This document shows positions 10,486-19,476 of a stretch of DNA of 64,000 nucleotides, one piece after another. Every line of letters begins with the position of its first letter. Within the stretch, counting starts at the first letter, position 1. The DNA comes from Coptis chinensis (taxonomy: Eukaryota; Streptophyta; Magnoliopsida; Ranunculales; Ranunculaceae), in assembly GCA_015680905.1 (NCBI GenBank), contig CM027382.1, positions 5,518,001-5,582,000 on the forward strand, written 5' to 3'. The notes below the pieces were generated by a model, which saw only the letters and a list, made by a program, of their open reading frames with translations, was not told where the DNA came from and did not search any database. The translations under genes and the position numbers were made by a program.

Positions 10486-12260
10486 GATATTAGAGGAAAG
10501 CACTGGTCCTTATCCATAACCAGCTTATGACCAATTATAAGTCTTTATTTGTTAAAACATTTTCTGATGAGGAGATACCAACCAGATTGTCTTCCGATAT
10601 TAAGGAAGACATTCCGAGGTTCTTGGAGTTGGTGCATGTGGAGAAATGTGATGCAAGTACATCCTATTTTATTTTGTTCTTAGTGTTGGCATACATTATT
10701 ATATGCTCATTAATTGTTTCTTTTCCTTTTTCAGATTCCCTTCATTGCTATGTACCGTAAGGAAAGTTGCCCCACATTATTGAAAGATTTTTCCGAGGAA
10801 ATGACTGTAACAGAGGATAGGAATAAGGATACACGTAAACTGAAGTGGCATAAGGTAGTTTGTTTTTCATAGAAAAGATGAAGAATACTCACTCATCATC
10901 ACTTGCATCTGCGATGAAACTAAATGTTGAGCAGTTGATGGTACGTCTTTGTAGGTACTTTGGGCCATCAAGGATTTGGACAAAAGTGGATCTTTGCCCT
11001 GCGGAAGAGCTCTTTAGTCATACTATAAGAAACGCGTTACGAGGAAGAGTCAAGACGGGTTTATGATCTAACCGCACTCAATTTAAACCCGAAGCTTTTC
11101 AATCAATCATCGATTTGCTTAAGACCGCTGAAACGAAAGAGAGGTTGATGATGTCGACTCAAAGTTTAATTTGCATTTTCCTCGGGGAAGTTGGTGTGGA
11201 TGAAGGACGCTTTAAGAGGCCCTAAGAGAAAATCCCATTATAGTATTTGTAGTAAAGATCCGGGCTTTGGGAGGTTTCTAGAAAGATTGGTCATAGCTCA
11301 ACAACTTGGGCTACTAATTAATCTAGAGACGATGGTAATTCTATTTCTCTATTCGCATTTTTTATTTATCTTTAAAATGTTGTTGTTCTAAGCTTCATCT
11401 TCACTTGATTGTAGAACATAGTCCCATTGAATGATGCAGAGAAGAAGGAATCTCCTAAAGATTTAGCTCAAAATTTTACAATGCGATGTTTGAGACTCCT
11501 CAAGTCGTTGCTCGAGGGTGCTAGGCACATGGTAGGTCTTTGAGTACTAACTCTTATTTGGAGTAATTGTTTTGTTAAAATTTCTAGATTCAAAATTGTG
11601 TGGTCTGTATTCATTTCATAATTTGTTGGTTTTTTGTTTGCTCCAGGCAGCTGTGGAAATCAGCTGCGAGCCACGTATAAGGAAACATGTCCGTGGTAAG
11701 TTTATGAGTGGAGCGGTAGTCTCAACAAGTCCTACTCGATGGCAATCGATTCATTTCATCGGTTCTTTGGTGTGAAGTGGTTACGTAATAAGCCCGAAAA
11801 GAATTTAAAGATGTACAAATGGCTTCAAATCCAAAAGTGAAGAAGAGAAGCTTCTTAAAGTTACTATCAAACTACCACAATAAGAGTTAGACAGGTTGAT
11901 AAGTGAGATTACTGAATATTATCTCGATGATGAGGTCGGTCATTTTGCCAAAATTTGGAACGAGCAACACAGCTTGATTTTGCAAGATGCATTCTCAAAT
12001 TTTCTTATTCCTTCGATGGAAAAGGAAGTGTGTTCTATGTTGACTGCTAGATCCAAAAAAAAAACTGCTCATGGAATATGGGAAGCAGTTATGGTCTAAG
12101 ATTTCTGTAGCACCATATAAGCGGAAGGGGACTAATGACGTAACCCTGATGATGAAGCTGCACCAAGAGTCATGGCTTGCTGTTGGGGACGTGGAAACCC
12201 TGCAACCACTTTTATGATGTTGGATTCATCTGGAGAGGTGGTCGAAAAATTTACATGAAT
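10486..12260 (+). pseudogene. SPT6-like transcription elongation factor gene fragment with introns
   Basis: Blocks match the central part of plant SPT6 (histone chaperone and RNA polymerase II elongation factor) in order: SDIKEDIPRFLELVHVEKCD (10580-10650), IPFIAMYRKESCPTLLKDFS (10735-10795), LKWHKVV (10840), KFNLHFP-type sequence and EVGVDEG-R-FKRPKRKSHYSI-SK (11160-11260), AAVEISCEPRIRKHVRGKF and GAVVSTSPT (11645-11735), FFGVKWLRNKPEKN (11765-11810), then EITEYYLDDE, IWNEQHSLILQDAF and FLIPSMEKE (11900-12030), and remnants of the CCWG-type motif to about 12250. At least three intervening stretches with intron borders survive (for example 10655-10735 ending ttttcag, and 11535-11645), so this part was copied from genomic DNA. 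Frameshifts and stops break every block. N-terminal and S1/SH2 parts are missing. Confidence 0.85.
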
Positions 12261-12743
12261 ACATGATTTCATGTTGCCATGGCATTAAAGTGGCTAAATG
12301 GATTATACGTTGTCGAGGAAAATTTTTGCACCCTTAATAAAAAATCCAATCACCTTGAATCTCGATTGGGCAAAACACAGGTTAGTCAGATTGTTTTATT
12401 TTTATTTTTGTTTATTTATTTATTTGAATGTTGAGTGTGTTTGATTATTGATTTAATGGTATGACTTAATTGAATGCGTTTGTTACAAGATGACAGTTGT
12501 GTAATTAAATGGAATTGAACAAGTTAAACTTCTAAGTCGATTCTGTGTTCTTAGACAGATTTTAGAAGACTAGAATTAGAACACCTATATAGAAGTGATT
12601 TATAACAGTTTGGACTGAGTTCACATTTACCAATCGTTGGAAGTAATGTGGATAAGAATTTCAATGATGCATATGTCGAGAGAGATGACGGCGAATGACT
12701 GACGAAAAACTATCCAAAGGAAACGAACGCGAGCTCTAACTCT
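12261..12743. other. Helitron interior, no gene recognised
   Basis: AT-rich sequence between the SPT6 fragment and the coiled-coil frame. It has a few phrases that could be decayed exons but nothing I can assign. Confidence 0.35.
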
Positions 12744-13040
12744 ATGGAGAAGGATATGAACTGTGGACGTGTTCTGAAGCAATTTAAAGTGATGGAAGCA
12801 GAGAATAATAGATTGCAAGCTGCAGTACATGACAAGAACTTATTTCTGGAAAAAGACGAGAATAATAGATTGCAAGCTGCAGTACATGACAAGTTTGTGG
12901 AAAAAGATAACAAGTGTGAGCATATTCTAGAACAATTAAAGCTGATCCAAGCAGAGAATGAAAGGTTGCAAGCTGAAATTCACTACTTAAAGGATCAAAA
13001 GATAGATGTCAGAAAAGGACTTGGTCGACTGGTTGGCTAA
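12744..13040 (+). CDS. Coiled-coil reading frame of unknown origin inside the Helitron
   Basis: An open frame of 98 codons starting ATGGAGAAGGATATGAACTG. The product is strongly alpha-helical with heptad-like leucine/valine spacing. It contains the phrase ENNRLQAAVHDK twice (DNA copies at about 12801-12835 and 12860-12894), then a related ENERLQAEIHYLKDQK. So it holds two and a half copies of a short coiled-coil repeat. It is likely a captured exon of a longer coiled-coil protein that I do not recognise. Upstream sequence in the same frame region (12660-12740) is not clearly coding. There is no evidence that it is expressed. The minus-strand frames over the same bases are shadows of the repeat. 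Confidence 0.4.
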   Translation: MEKDMNCGRVLKQFKVMEAENNRLQAAVHDKNLFLEKDENNRLQAAVHDKFVEKDNKCEHILEQLKLIQAENERLQAEIHYLKDQKIDVRKGLGRLVG

Positions 13041-14101
13041 TAAAATGTACTGCATCCATTGTTTCGTCATTGTTAATCGTTTCTATTGTGAACTTCTTTC
13101 TGGTATAAATTTATGACATGTTATTTTAGATCTAGCTTACTTTAGTTTTGGTAAACTGATCAAGTATATCGATGACAAAGGGTTGCAGACTTGCACCTCA
13201 TATTGATTGAGAATTATTGAAGCTCACTGTATTGTTAAGTCAATATGCTTTAGTTTAATGAGACCTGACGATGTACATGTTTTGAGGATGCAAAGATGTT
13301 ATACATTTTCCTAAATTACCCACGCTCAAAACCCATAAAGATGATTGATATACAATAGGCTGTTGATATAAAGATTTCAGAAACATTGGAAATATGCCAA
13401 ACGCATCACAAGTTCACAACTTTTGAAAATTTACACTTCAAATATTCACCATTTGCCCGGGAGAGGGCACATTCAGATTTCAGCATTCAAAAGCTAAAAA
13501 AAACTAAAAAACCAAACGGCCTCTTACTCTAATTTTCTGACACGCCTATAGATAAATGAGACGGTATTCATAACAACATACCCTTCTAAGTGACTAGAGA
13601 ATAATATCACAATTACAATTACATTCAGATGACAAACATTTGTGTGGTGCAAATGTGACTTATCTTAGCCCAACCCGGTCTCGAAAATAACTGCCTCAAG
13701 GACAAGCTCTTAAAATTGCATCTACTTCGAAAGACTATAGAATTCAGGTGTCATGTATAACAGTTTCCTGAAGTAGTCATAAGTACAAGGAATTGATGAA
13801 GCAAATGTCAATCTCCAAAGAAATTACATTTTTGTTGTGATAACTATTATTTGTCTAAATACTTCAATATTGCAAATGGTGCAATATGGTGTACAAACAA
13901 ATATTTATTGTCACCTATATCATGATATTTATCTAGATTTGAAATTGACATCGATTTGTCTTTCGCTACTATTGATGCATCAGCCAGAAAAAATGTACGC
14001 ATTACACGTACTAGATCAAGGTTTGAGAGCTTGCAATCTCTTAAAAAAAAATAAAAAAACATAAACTCTTCAAACAAAATATGCAATGAATCATTAGCTA
14101 T

Positions 14102-14103
<2 letters not shown>
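13041..14103. other. Helitron 3' portion, no gene
   Basis: About 1 kb of AT-rich sequence. Opposing short frames at 13837-14104 overlap and look like chance. Some of it may be the 3' UTR of captured genes. Nothing can be assigned. Confidence 0.35.

Positions 14104-14153
<50 letters not shown>
14104..14153. repeat. (TA)n microsatellite
   Basis: About 25 uninterrupted TA dinucleotides near the 3' end of the Helitron, 55 bases before its terminal hairpin. Confidence 0.95.
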
Positions 14154-14157
<4 letters not shown>

Positions 14158-14208
14158 TATTTAAGTGGACTTTAGGCTTTTGAGTCATTAACTATCTATG
14201 TAGCAAGT

Positions 14209-14236
14209 CCGGCCATAGGCCGGGCCACATGGCTAG
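14209..14236 (+). other. Helitron 3' terminal hairpin and CTAG end
   Basis: Stem CCGGCC, loop ATA, stem GGCCGG, then gccacatgg and CTAG, with host T next. A short GC-rich hairpin about ten bases before CTRR is the recognised replication-termination signal of Helitrons, and every part of it is seen here. Confidence 0.85.
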
Positions 14237-14643
14237 TATCATTACAATAATTCACCATAAGTTGGTATAGCTTTGAATAAAGAACCATATATCATTTCAA
14301 TAAATGGCTTGACATGAAAGAGAATAAAATTAGTTATCTGTCTCAGTATGTGTGGATTGTTTGTGAGAAGTTGTGTAAATTGGAACTCATTACGTTCTCC
14401 TTAATGTAGGAATAAGGTTAATAATTGGATCGAAGTCACTATTGCAGATATCTGGTTCTAAATAGGGAAAAGTTAAAACTGTCTATTAACTTCACTCTAA
14501 GATCCCAGGAAAGTCAAAAATACTTTGGAACTGAGATCGAACTGTCAATAAAGAATCATTACTAGAAGTAAAAGATCCATGCTCCAAAGAAAAGTAAACT
14601 CTATATAAAAGATGTCGAATGGCTAGCTAGATTTAAACGACAG

Positions 14644-15932
14644 TTAGTCCAAGAAAATCTGGGCATGAGCAGAAGCACGTTTAAATTGCAACAACTCTTT
14701 TGACGCCTTTGATGCTTCTTCCAACGTGGATTTGATAATCATTTTCTCCAGCACTCGAGAATTTGTGAGCAGAAAACTAATCATATCTAGTTCTGGCTTT
14801 AAACCAGTAAAACCAATAAATTTCACTTTTTTAAGCAGGTGGAATGAGAAATTCACAATGCCTGGCGTGTGCAAGATGCTTTGTACGGGTTCTTCCATGG
14901 ATGTCGTCTCCTCAGAGGCCTGAAAAAGATTGAAGCATGTTATTTAGTACGGAGTTTCTACTAAATCGAGAATCAGTACTTGTTAGTTTTTTAAAAGCCG
15001 TAACTCACCATTATTTGTAGTTCTTCTATATTAGGGGTACATTTAAATAGGTAAAGAGCAGCCGATATCTCCGTTGGAACTCTGAAATTAACTTCAACTG
15101 AAAGCTCCCACAGATGAACACAGACAAGAGGTGGTATCTCCGGGACACCATCTAGTATCAAATACTTTAAACAACTATTATCTATCGCCAGAATTTGAAT
15201 TGCTGGTAGAGACGAAAAAAATTCAACCAAACTTCCAGTTTTGCCTTTTGCAGGAAGAGTGCGTGAAGCAATTTCTACATGATATAAATTTTCTGTGTTT
15301 GTGAAACATATATCTTCAAAATCACTCCAAACTTTGATGTCACCAAGATTCGGATTATGTATCTTCAGATTAGAGCAACCTTCAATCCAATACAATCTCA
15401 ATCCATTGAGACGTACGCACTTGGAGACTAAATTCTCTAATACATTAGGATCTATAGTAACATAATGAAGATGAAGTTCTGTAAGATACTCAAAGCATTG
15501 AAATGAAGGAGGCTGTCTGAAGATGCATCCCGATACTTGTAAATGCTCTAAATCTTGACAAGAGTATAAATGTGAAGGCAACTTATATAGCTCGCCCACC
15601 TCAAATTTAAGGGCAATATCTCTAACACCGCGTCTTGAGAGAAAAAGGATCCAGCCATCAATTTCAGCAAAGCATTCAAGTTTCCCCAAATGTAGATGGA
15701 ATGCTTGAATTTGGCCAGTGTGAAGTAAGAGAAGACGATCAATAAGCTTCACAAGCTCATCCTTCTCAAGACCCTTGTCATTGACTTTTACTTCAGGAAG
15801 GTTAGCCCATCTGCTCCTCCACTGCCTTGATAAGACACTCGTTCTTATCGTGTCCTTCACGGGAAGGCGCAACAAAATTGTTTCTTGAACAGGTTCTGGT
15901 AGGCTGCTGATTCTATCAATATCCATCTCCAT
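14644..15932 (-). CDS. F-box/FBD/LRR-type protein
   Basis: Two coding exons on the minus strand: 15932-15009 (308 codons exactly) and 14919-14644, with GT donor (GGTGAGTT) and AG acceptor (ctttttcag). The joined frame gives 399 aa. The N-terminus is an F-box (RISSLPEPVQETILLRLPVK, residues about 6-45, with RTSVLSRQWRSRW). Leucine-rich-repeat-like segments follow (LEHLQVSGC, YLTELHLHYVTIDPNVLENL). The junction of the exons falls in the FBD domain (CTPNIEELQIM, then ISFLLTNSRVLEKMIIKS). This is the At1g13570-like plant F-box group, where the F-box binds SKP1 in an SCF ubiquitin ligase and the LRR/FBD part is thought to bind substrate. The length fits the family and I see no damage. A GTAAGT donor near 16556 may mark a 5'-UTR intron. 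Substrate unknown. Confidence 0.9.
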
Positions 15933-17427
15933 TTTGCAATGCGATCTTCCAAGAGATTAACTAGTTACGACTTACGACCAGATTAAAAAATATATCAATA
16001 CAAAAATAAAGTAGTCAGTGATAACTGAGCATGCAGATTCACACGCTTATTTGTACTTTTAAGCAACATAGATCTGCCAGAATAACTGGAGTGGCAGAAA
16101 AATTACAGAAACTACTACAGGATGGCGCAAATTCAATCCAAACTCTGCAGCCACTATAATTAATTAAAACATTAACCGTTCGGATTCACCTTATAAACCA
16201 CGAGCATGGAATGAGATTACTAATACACTACTATCACATGACCAATATTTAACAATATCATATCACGTACGATTTGTTCTACAATCTTTTGCTAGCTATC
16301 ACCGACAGCCTACTATATGGAATTACATAAACCTCAATGCTTGGAAACAATGCCATATTCATGTACACATTAAAATAGTAGGTAAAGTGCATGTAAGAAT
16401 TGAAGAACAGTTTGTTATCCTCAAAACAAAACAAGAATCTGCCAGTTCGAAAAAAAACCATTAAACAGCAACGAACTCAACTCATCTAGGAACATAAATA
16501 TACTAATATATACGTACTCAAAACAAGAATATATAGGGAAAGAAAAGTTACAACTTACAAGCTTCTTCCTCCTCTCTTCTAAAAGAAACGACTTGCGAAT
16601 CTAGACTAGTAGCCGAGCATAGTAGCTTTAAACCCGAAACTAGAAATTAACGACGTATGAGTTTTGACGTTTTTTTGCATATCTAAACCCAAGTCCACCT
16701 CCCGAAACCTATTGGAGTATTGGCTTCTATTTTCTATTTCGTGATTTGGGCTGGGCTCAAAATTCAGGTTTTGCAACTCGACTCCTTAAGCCTACGTCTG
16801 TTTAATTACCAAATCGTTTGCTCTGTGCAACAACAATATGCAGCCTAAAAACAAGAAATCACTTTGGTGATCAAATATGTAAAGTAGTAGACAAGGTCAA
16901 AGTATTTGGTTGTTTCAATTTTCTTCTGTTAGAACTTAAAACTAAAACTAGTATTTGATCATTACGCAAATTGTTATCACGAGCATATTAGGCCCACACA
17001 CCCATTACTGCACTAGCCATTACGATCATCATTAGATAATAAAATTTCAAAATGTTAATAAAAAATCAAACATGGTTCATGACTTCATGAGGGTATACTA
17101 TACGCCAAAAGAGACTAAAAATAAGATGTTAGTATTCTAGAAGTTGGGAAGGTAAGAATTTGGATCAAGTCATTGGAGACGGTAGGCTTTGATTCCATAT
17201 TTTCCCAACAGTTATTTGTCCAATGGCAATTGGCATCTTTTCAACACTCCCAACCAAACCATATCTTCTCTCTCATATCAAAAATCTATTCCTTTTCTTG
17301 TCATTCATTTGTCTTTGGTTCCTTTTGACGACAAAAGGAATTTTCATCTAAATATTCCTCACCCACCTCTTATACTCAGTCTTCAACCTCATTTGCACTC
17401 CCCTTTCGAGTCTTCTCTTTCAAAAAC
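15933..17427. promoter_or_regulatory. Shared upstream region between divergent F-box and GRAS genes
   Basis: About 1.5 kb separates two divergently transcribed genes and must hold both promoters. On the minus side, aagcttGTAAGTtg near 16550-16560 could be a donor of a 5'-UTR intron of the F-box gene. On the plus side, 17270-17425 is C/T-rich, as plant 5' leaders often are. I cannot place a TATA box or a named operator reliably. Confidence 0.4.
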
Positions 17428-18783
17428 ATGGAAGATGAAGTAGATATAGATAACGAAGAGGAAGTTCTGTTAGACTTGAATCTTGCATATACATGTAAAG
17501 AGAACAAGAGAAAGTTGAAATATGGTTCAAATAGTATGCAACCATATAAAGGTTACGAGGGAAAAATATATGAGTTACTTCAAATGAGAGAACAAATGCT
17601 AAGACTAGATCCCATGCGACGAGGCGTGGTGGAAGATGGTAAAGGTTTACAGCTGATCCATTTGTTGCTCATTTCAGCTACTGCAGTGGACGACAGAAAT
17701 ATTGAGTCTGCAGCTCAAAACTTGTATCAGTTGTACCAACATGTCTCACTGTCCGGAGATTCTGTTCAAAGGGTCGCCGCTTACTTTGCAGATGGTCTAT
17801 CTGCAAGGCTTCTTACTAGAAAGTCACCCTTCTATGACATGATCATCAAAGACCCGACACCTGAAGAGGAGTTCTTAGCATTTACCGAGCTTTATAAAGC
17901 GTCTCCATATTATCAATTTGCACATTTTACAGCCAACCAGGAAATTATTGAAGCGTATGAAGCAGAGGAAAAACAGAACAACAGAACTTTACATGTAATT
18001 GATTTTGACATCTCTTACGGATTCCAGTGGCCTTCTTTAATACAATCTCTTTCAGAAAAGGCAACCATTGCCAACCAAATATGTCTGCGTATTACAGGTT
18101 TTGGTAGAAGTTTGGAGGAACTAGTAGAAACTGAGAGCAGACTAGTTAATTTTGCAAACAGTTGCAGCAATTTGACATTTGAGTTTCAAGGAGTGCTACG
18201 CGGCTCTGAACCAATCCATTTGCGTAAAAAGAAGAATGAAACAGTGGCAGTGAATTTAGTATTTCACCTACATACCATAACCAACTCCATGCACATGTCC
18301 AGTACATTCAAATCAATATATAGATTTCATCCCTCTATTGTAATATTGGTAGAAAAAGATAGTAGTCGAACCCATAGAAGTTTCTTATCAAGATTCATGG
18401 AGTCACTACATTATTTTGCAGCCATGTTTGATTCACTAGATGATTGCTTGTCACCAGAGAGTGTGGAGAGGTTGTGCATTGAGAAGAATCATCTTGGGAA
18501 GGAGATAAAGAGGATGATGAACTACGAAAAGGATGAGGAAAATCATCAAAGGTTGGAAACATGGAAGGGAAGATTGGAGAGTAAAGGGTTTGTATCGAAA
18601 AAGCTAAGTTCAAGGTCTGTGATCCAAGCAAAGCTTCTTTTGAAGATCAGGAGCCATAGTTCTCCGGTCGTCTATGGAGGGGGTAATGGTTTCAGAGTAC
18701 TTGAGAGAGAGGAAGGGTGTGCACTTTCTCTGGGATGGCAAGACAGATTTCTGGTAACAGCCTCTGCATGGAAATGCATGTAG
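17428..18783 (+). CDS. GRAS-family transcription regulator
   Basis: Single exon of 451 codons, as is usual for GRAS genes. A short acidic N-terminus (MEDEVDIDNEEEVLLDLNLA) precedes the GRAS domain from about residue 72. The first leucine-heptad region begins LQLIHLLLISATAVDDRNIE. The VHIID-type core reads LHVIDFDISYGFQWPSLIQS at about 188-207. LRITGFGRS follows, then the PFYRE-like region and a C-terminal SAW motif (LGWQDRFLVTASAW) ending near the stop. GRAS proteins are plant nuclear regulators that act mostly as co-regulators in development, hormone and symbiosis signalling. The SYGFQWPSLIQSLSEKAT wording recalls the clade with SCL29- and RAD1-like proteins, but I am not sure of the subgroup. 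There is no DELLA motif. Intact. The acidic, LxLxL-like stretch VLLDLNLA could be an EAR-type repression motif (LDLNL), which is an inference. Confidence 0.92.
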   Translation: MEDEVDIDNEEEVLLDLNLAYTCKENKRKLKYGSNSMQPYKGYEGKIYELLQMREQMLRLDPMRRGVVEDGKGLQLIHLLLISATAVDDRNIESAAQNLYQLYQHVSLSGDSVQRVAAYFADGLSARLLTRKSPFYDMIIKDPTPEEEFLAFTELYKASPYYQFAHFTANQEIIEAYEAEEKQNNRTLHVIDFDISYGFQWPSLIQSLSEKATIANQICLRITGFGRSLEELVETESRLVNFANSCSNLTFEFQGVLRGSEPIHLRKKKNETVAVNLVFHLHTITNSMHMSSTFKSIYRFHPSIVILVEKDSSRTHRSFLSRFMESLHYFAAMFDSLDDCLSPESVERLCIEKNHLGKEIKRMMNYEKDEENHQRLETWKGRLESKGFVSKKLSSRSVIQAKLLLKIRSHSSPVVYGGGNGFRVLEREEGCALSLGWQDRFLVTASAWKCM

Positions 18784-19476
18784 GAATGTTCCAAGTTCCT
18801 AACAAGCTTGTCATTACATTTTACATATCCCACACTGTATTATCTGAAATTCTAACACGATTTACTACTGGGAGAAAAACAATGCTCCGTCTTGTTGACA
18901 ATAACATATTTTCTTACGATAGAGCTTTCTCATTCTCTAAATGAACCAGTGACTTAAACGACCAGCACGAGTTGTAAATTTTGTGTCATATACTGTATAT
19001 AGTCTGCTAGGTTATTGTTAAATCAAGAGTTGTTCCCATTTACATGTGCTTAGAAATGAAGGAAGGGTTTTATGACAAAGTGATCACCATGATGAGGAGA
19101 TCCTGATGAGGGAAACTATGATATCGCCATAGGAAACTAGTCAACAAGGTAACATCAACATACAGCATATTGGATTATTTGTTTTCATCACTCTGTAAAA
19201 ATGGTGTAAATTGTATGAGGTGGCACCCACTCCAACTACTTCGCATTTTGGTATCATGCCGGTCAATAAAGCTCATAATATAATTATAATGCAGCACCAA
19301 ACTAATTTATAATCATATTTTCTCTTTTTATTTCTTGTTCTGCCATGTAATATTTAATACGATGTGACATAAACATCCTACCTAGTGGCCAAGATGATAT
19401 GTCAACTAATAGCACACTGTACATAAAATACAAATGAAGTACAGGACTACAGATTTCATCTCTTTACAGATTTTAT
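18784..19476. other. Intergenic between convergent GRAS and hydrolase genes
   Basis: Holds the 3' UTRs of the two convergent genes. AATAAA-like signals lie near 19265. No frame or repeat of interest was seen. Confidence 0.5.

Larger units (their letters stand above)
7576..14236 (+). mobile_element. Non-autonomous Helitron carrying host gene fragments
   Basis: The right end has the standard Helitron 3' signature: a perfect 6-bp stem (CCGGCC-ATA-GGCCGG, 14209-14223), ten bases, then CTAG at 14233-14236 followed by host T. The left end starts with TC (7576) preceded by host A, so the insertion lies between A and T without a target duplication, as Helitrons do. Both flanks are LINE sequence. Inside are a spliced-type ARIADNE pseudogene, an antisense F-box fragment, an SPT6 fragment that keeps introns, and a coiled-coil reading frame. 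I see no Rep/helicase gene, so the element would depend on an autonomous partner. The 3' end is well supported. The exact 5' base is inferred from the TC rule and the LINE boundary. Confidence 0.75.
4811..14298 (-). mobile_element. 5'-truncated LINE (non-LTR retrotransposon), split by a Helitron
   Basis: A LINE on the minus strand. Its 3' end lies at the left, shown by a T-run at 4834-4840 (the short poly-A tail on the element strand). The 23-base sequence starting AATAAAGAACCAT at 4811-4833 recurs at 14276-14298 with two mismatches and is read as the target-site duplication. Coding remnants run from reverse transcriptase (7551 downward) to RNase H (about 5069). The element is cut at 7575/14237 by a Helitron, leaving only about 39 bp of LINE on its right side. 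A shorter copy of the duplication phrase (aaccatatatcattt) also lies at 7548-7564 inside LINE sequence, so the right-hand boundary is inferred rather than certain. The endonuclease part is absent. Confidence 0.75.

Noticed and set aside
12627..12913. Two minus-strand frames opposite the coiled-coil frame
   Set aside because: They mirror the duplicated coiled-coil DNA; the plus-strand product is the more plausible one.
14104..14153. The long TA tract as a promoter TATA region
   Set aside because: It lies inside the Helitron with no gene in proper orientation nearby; it is an ordinary microsatellite.
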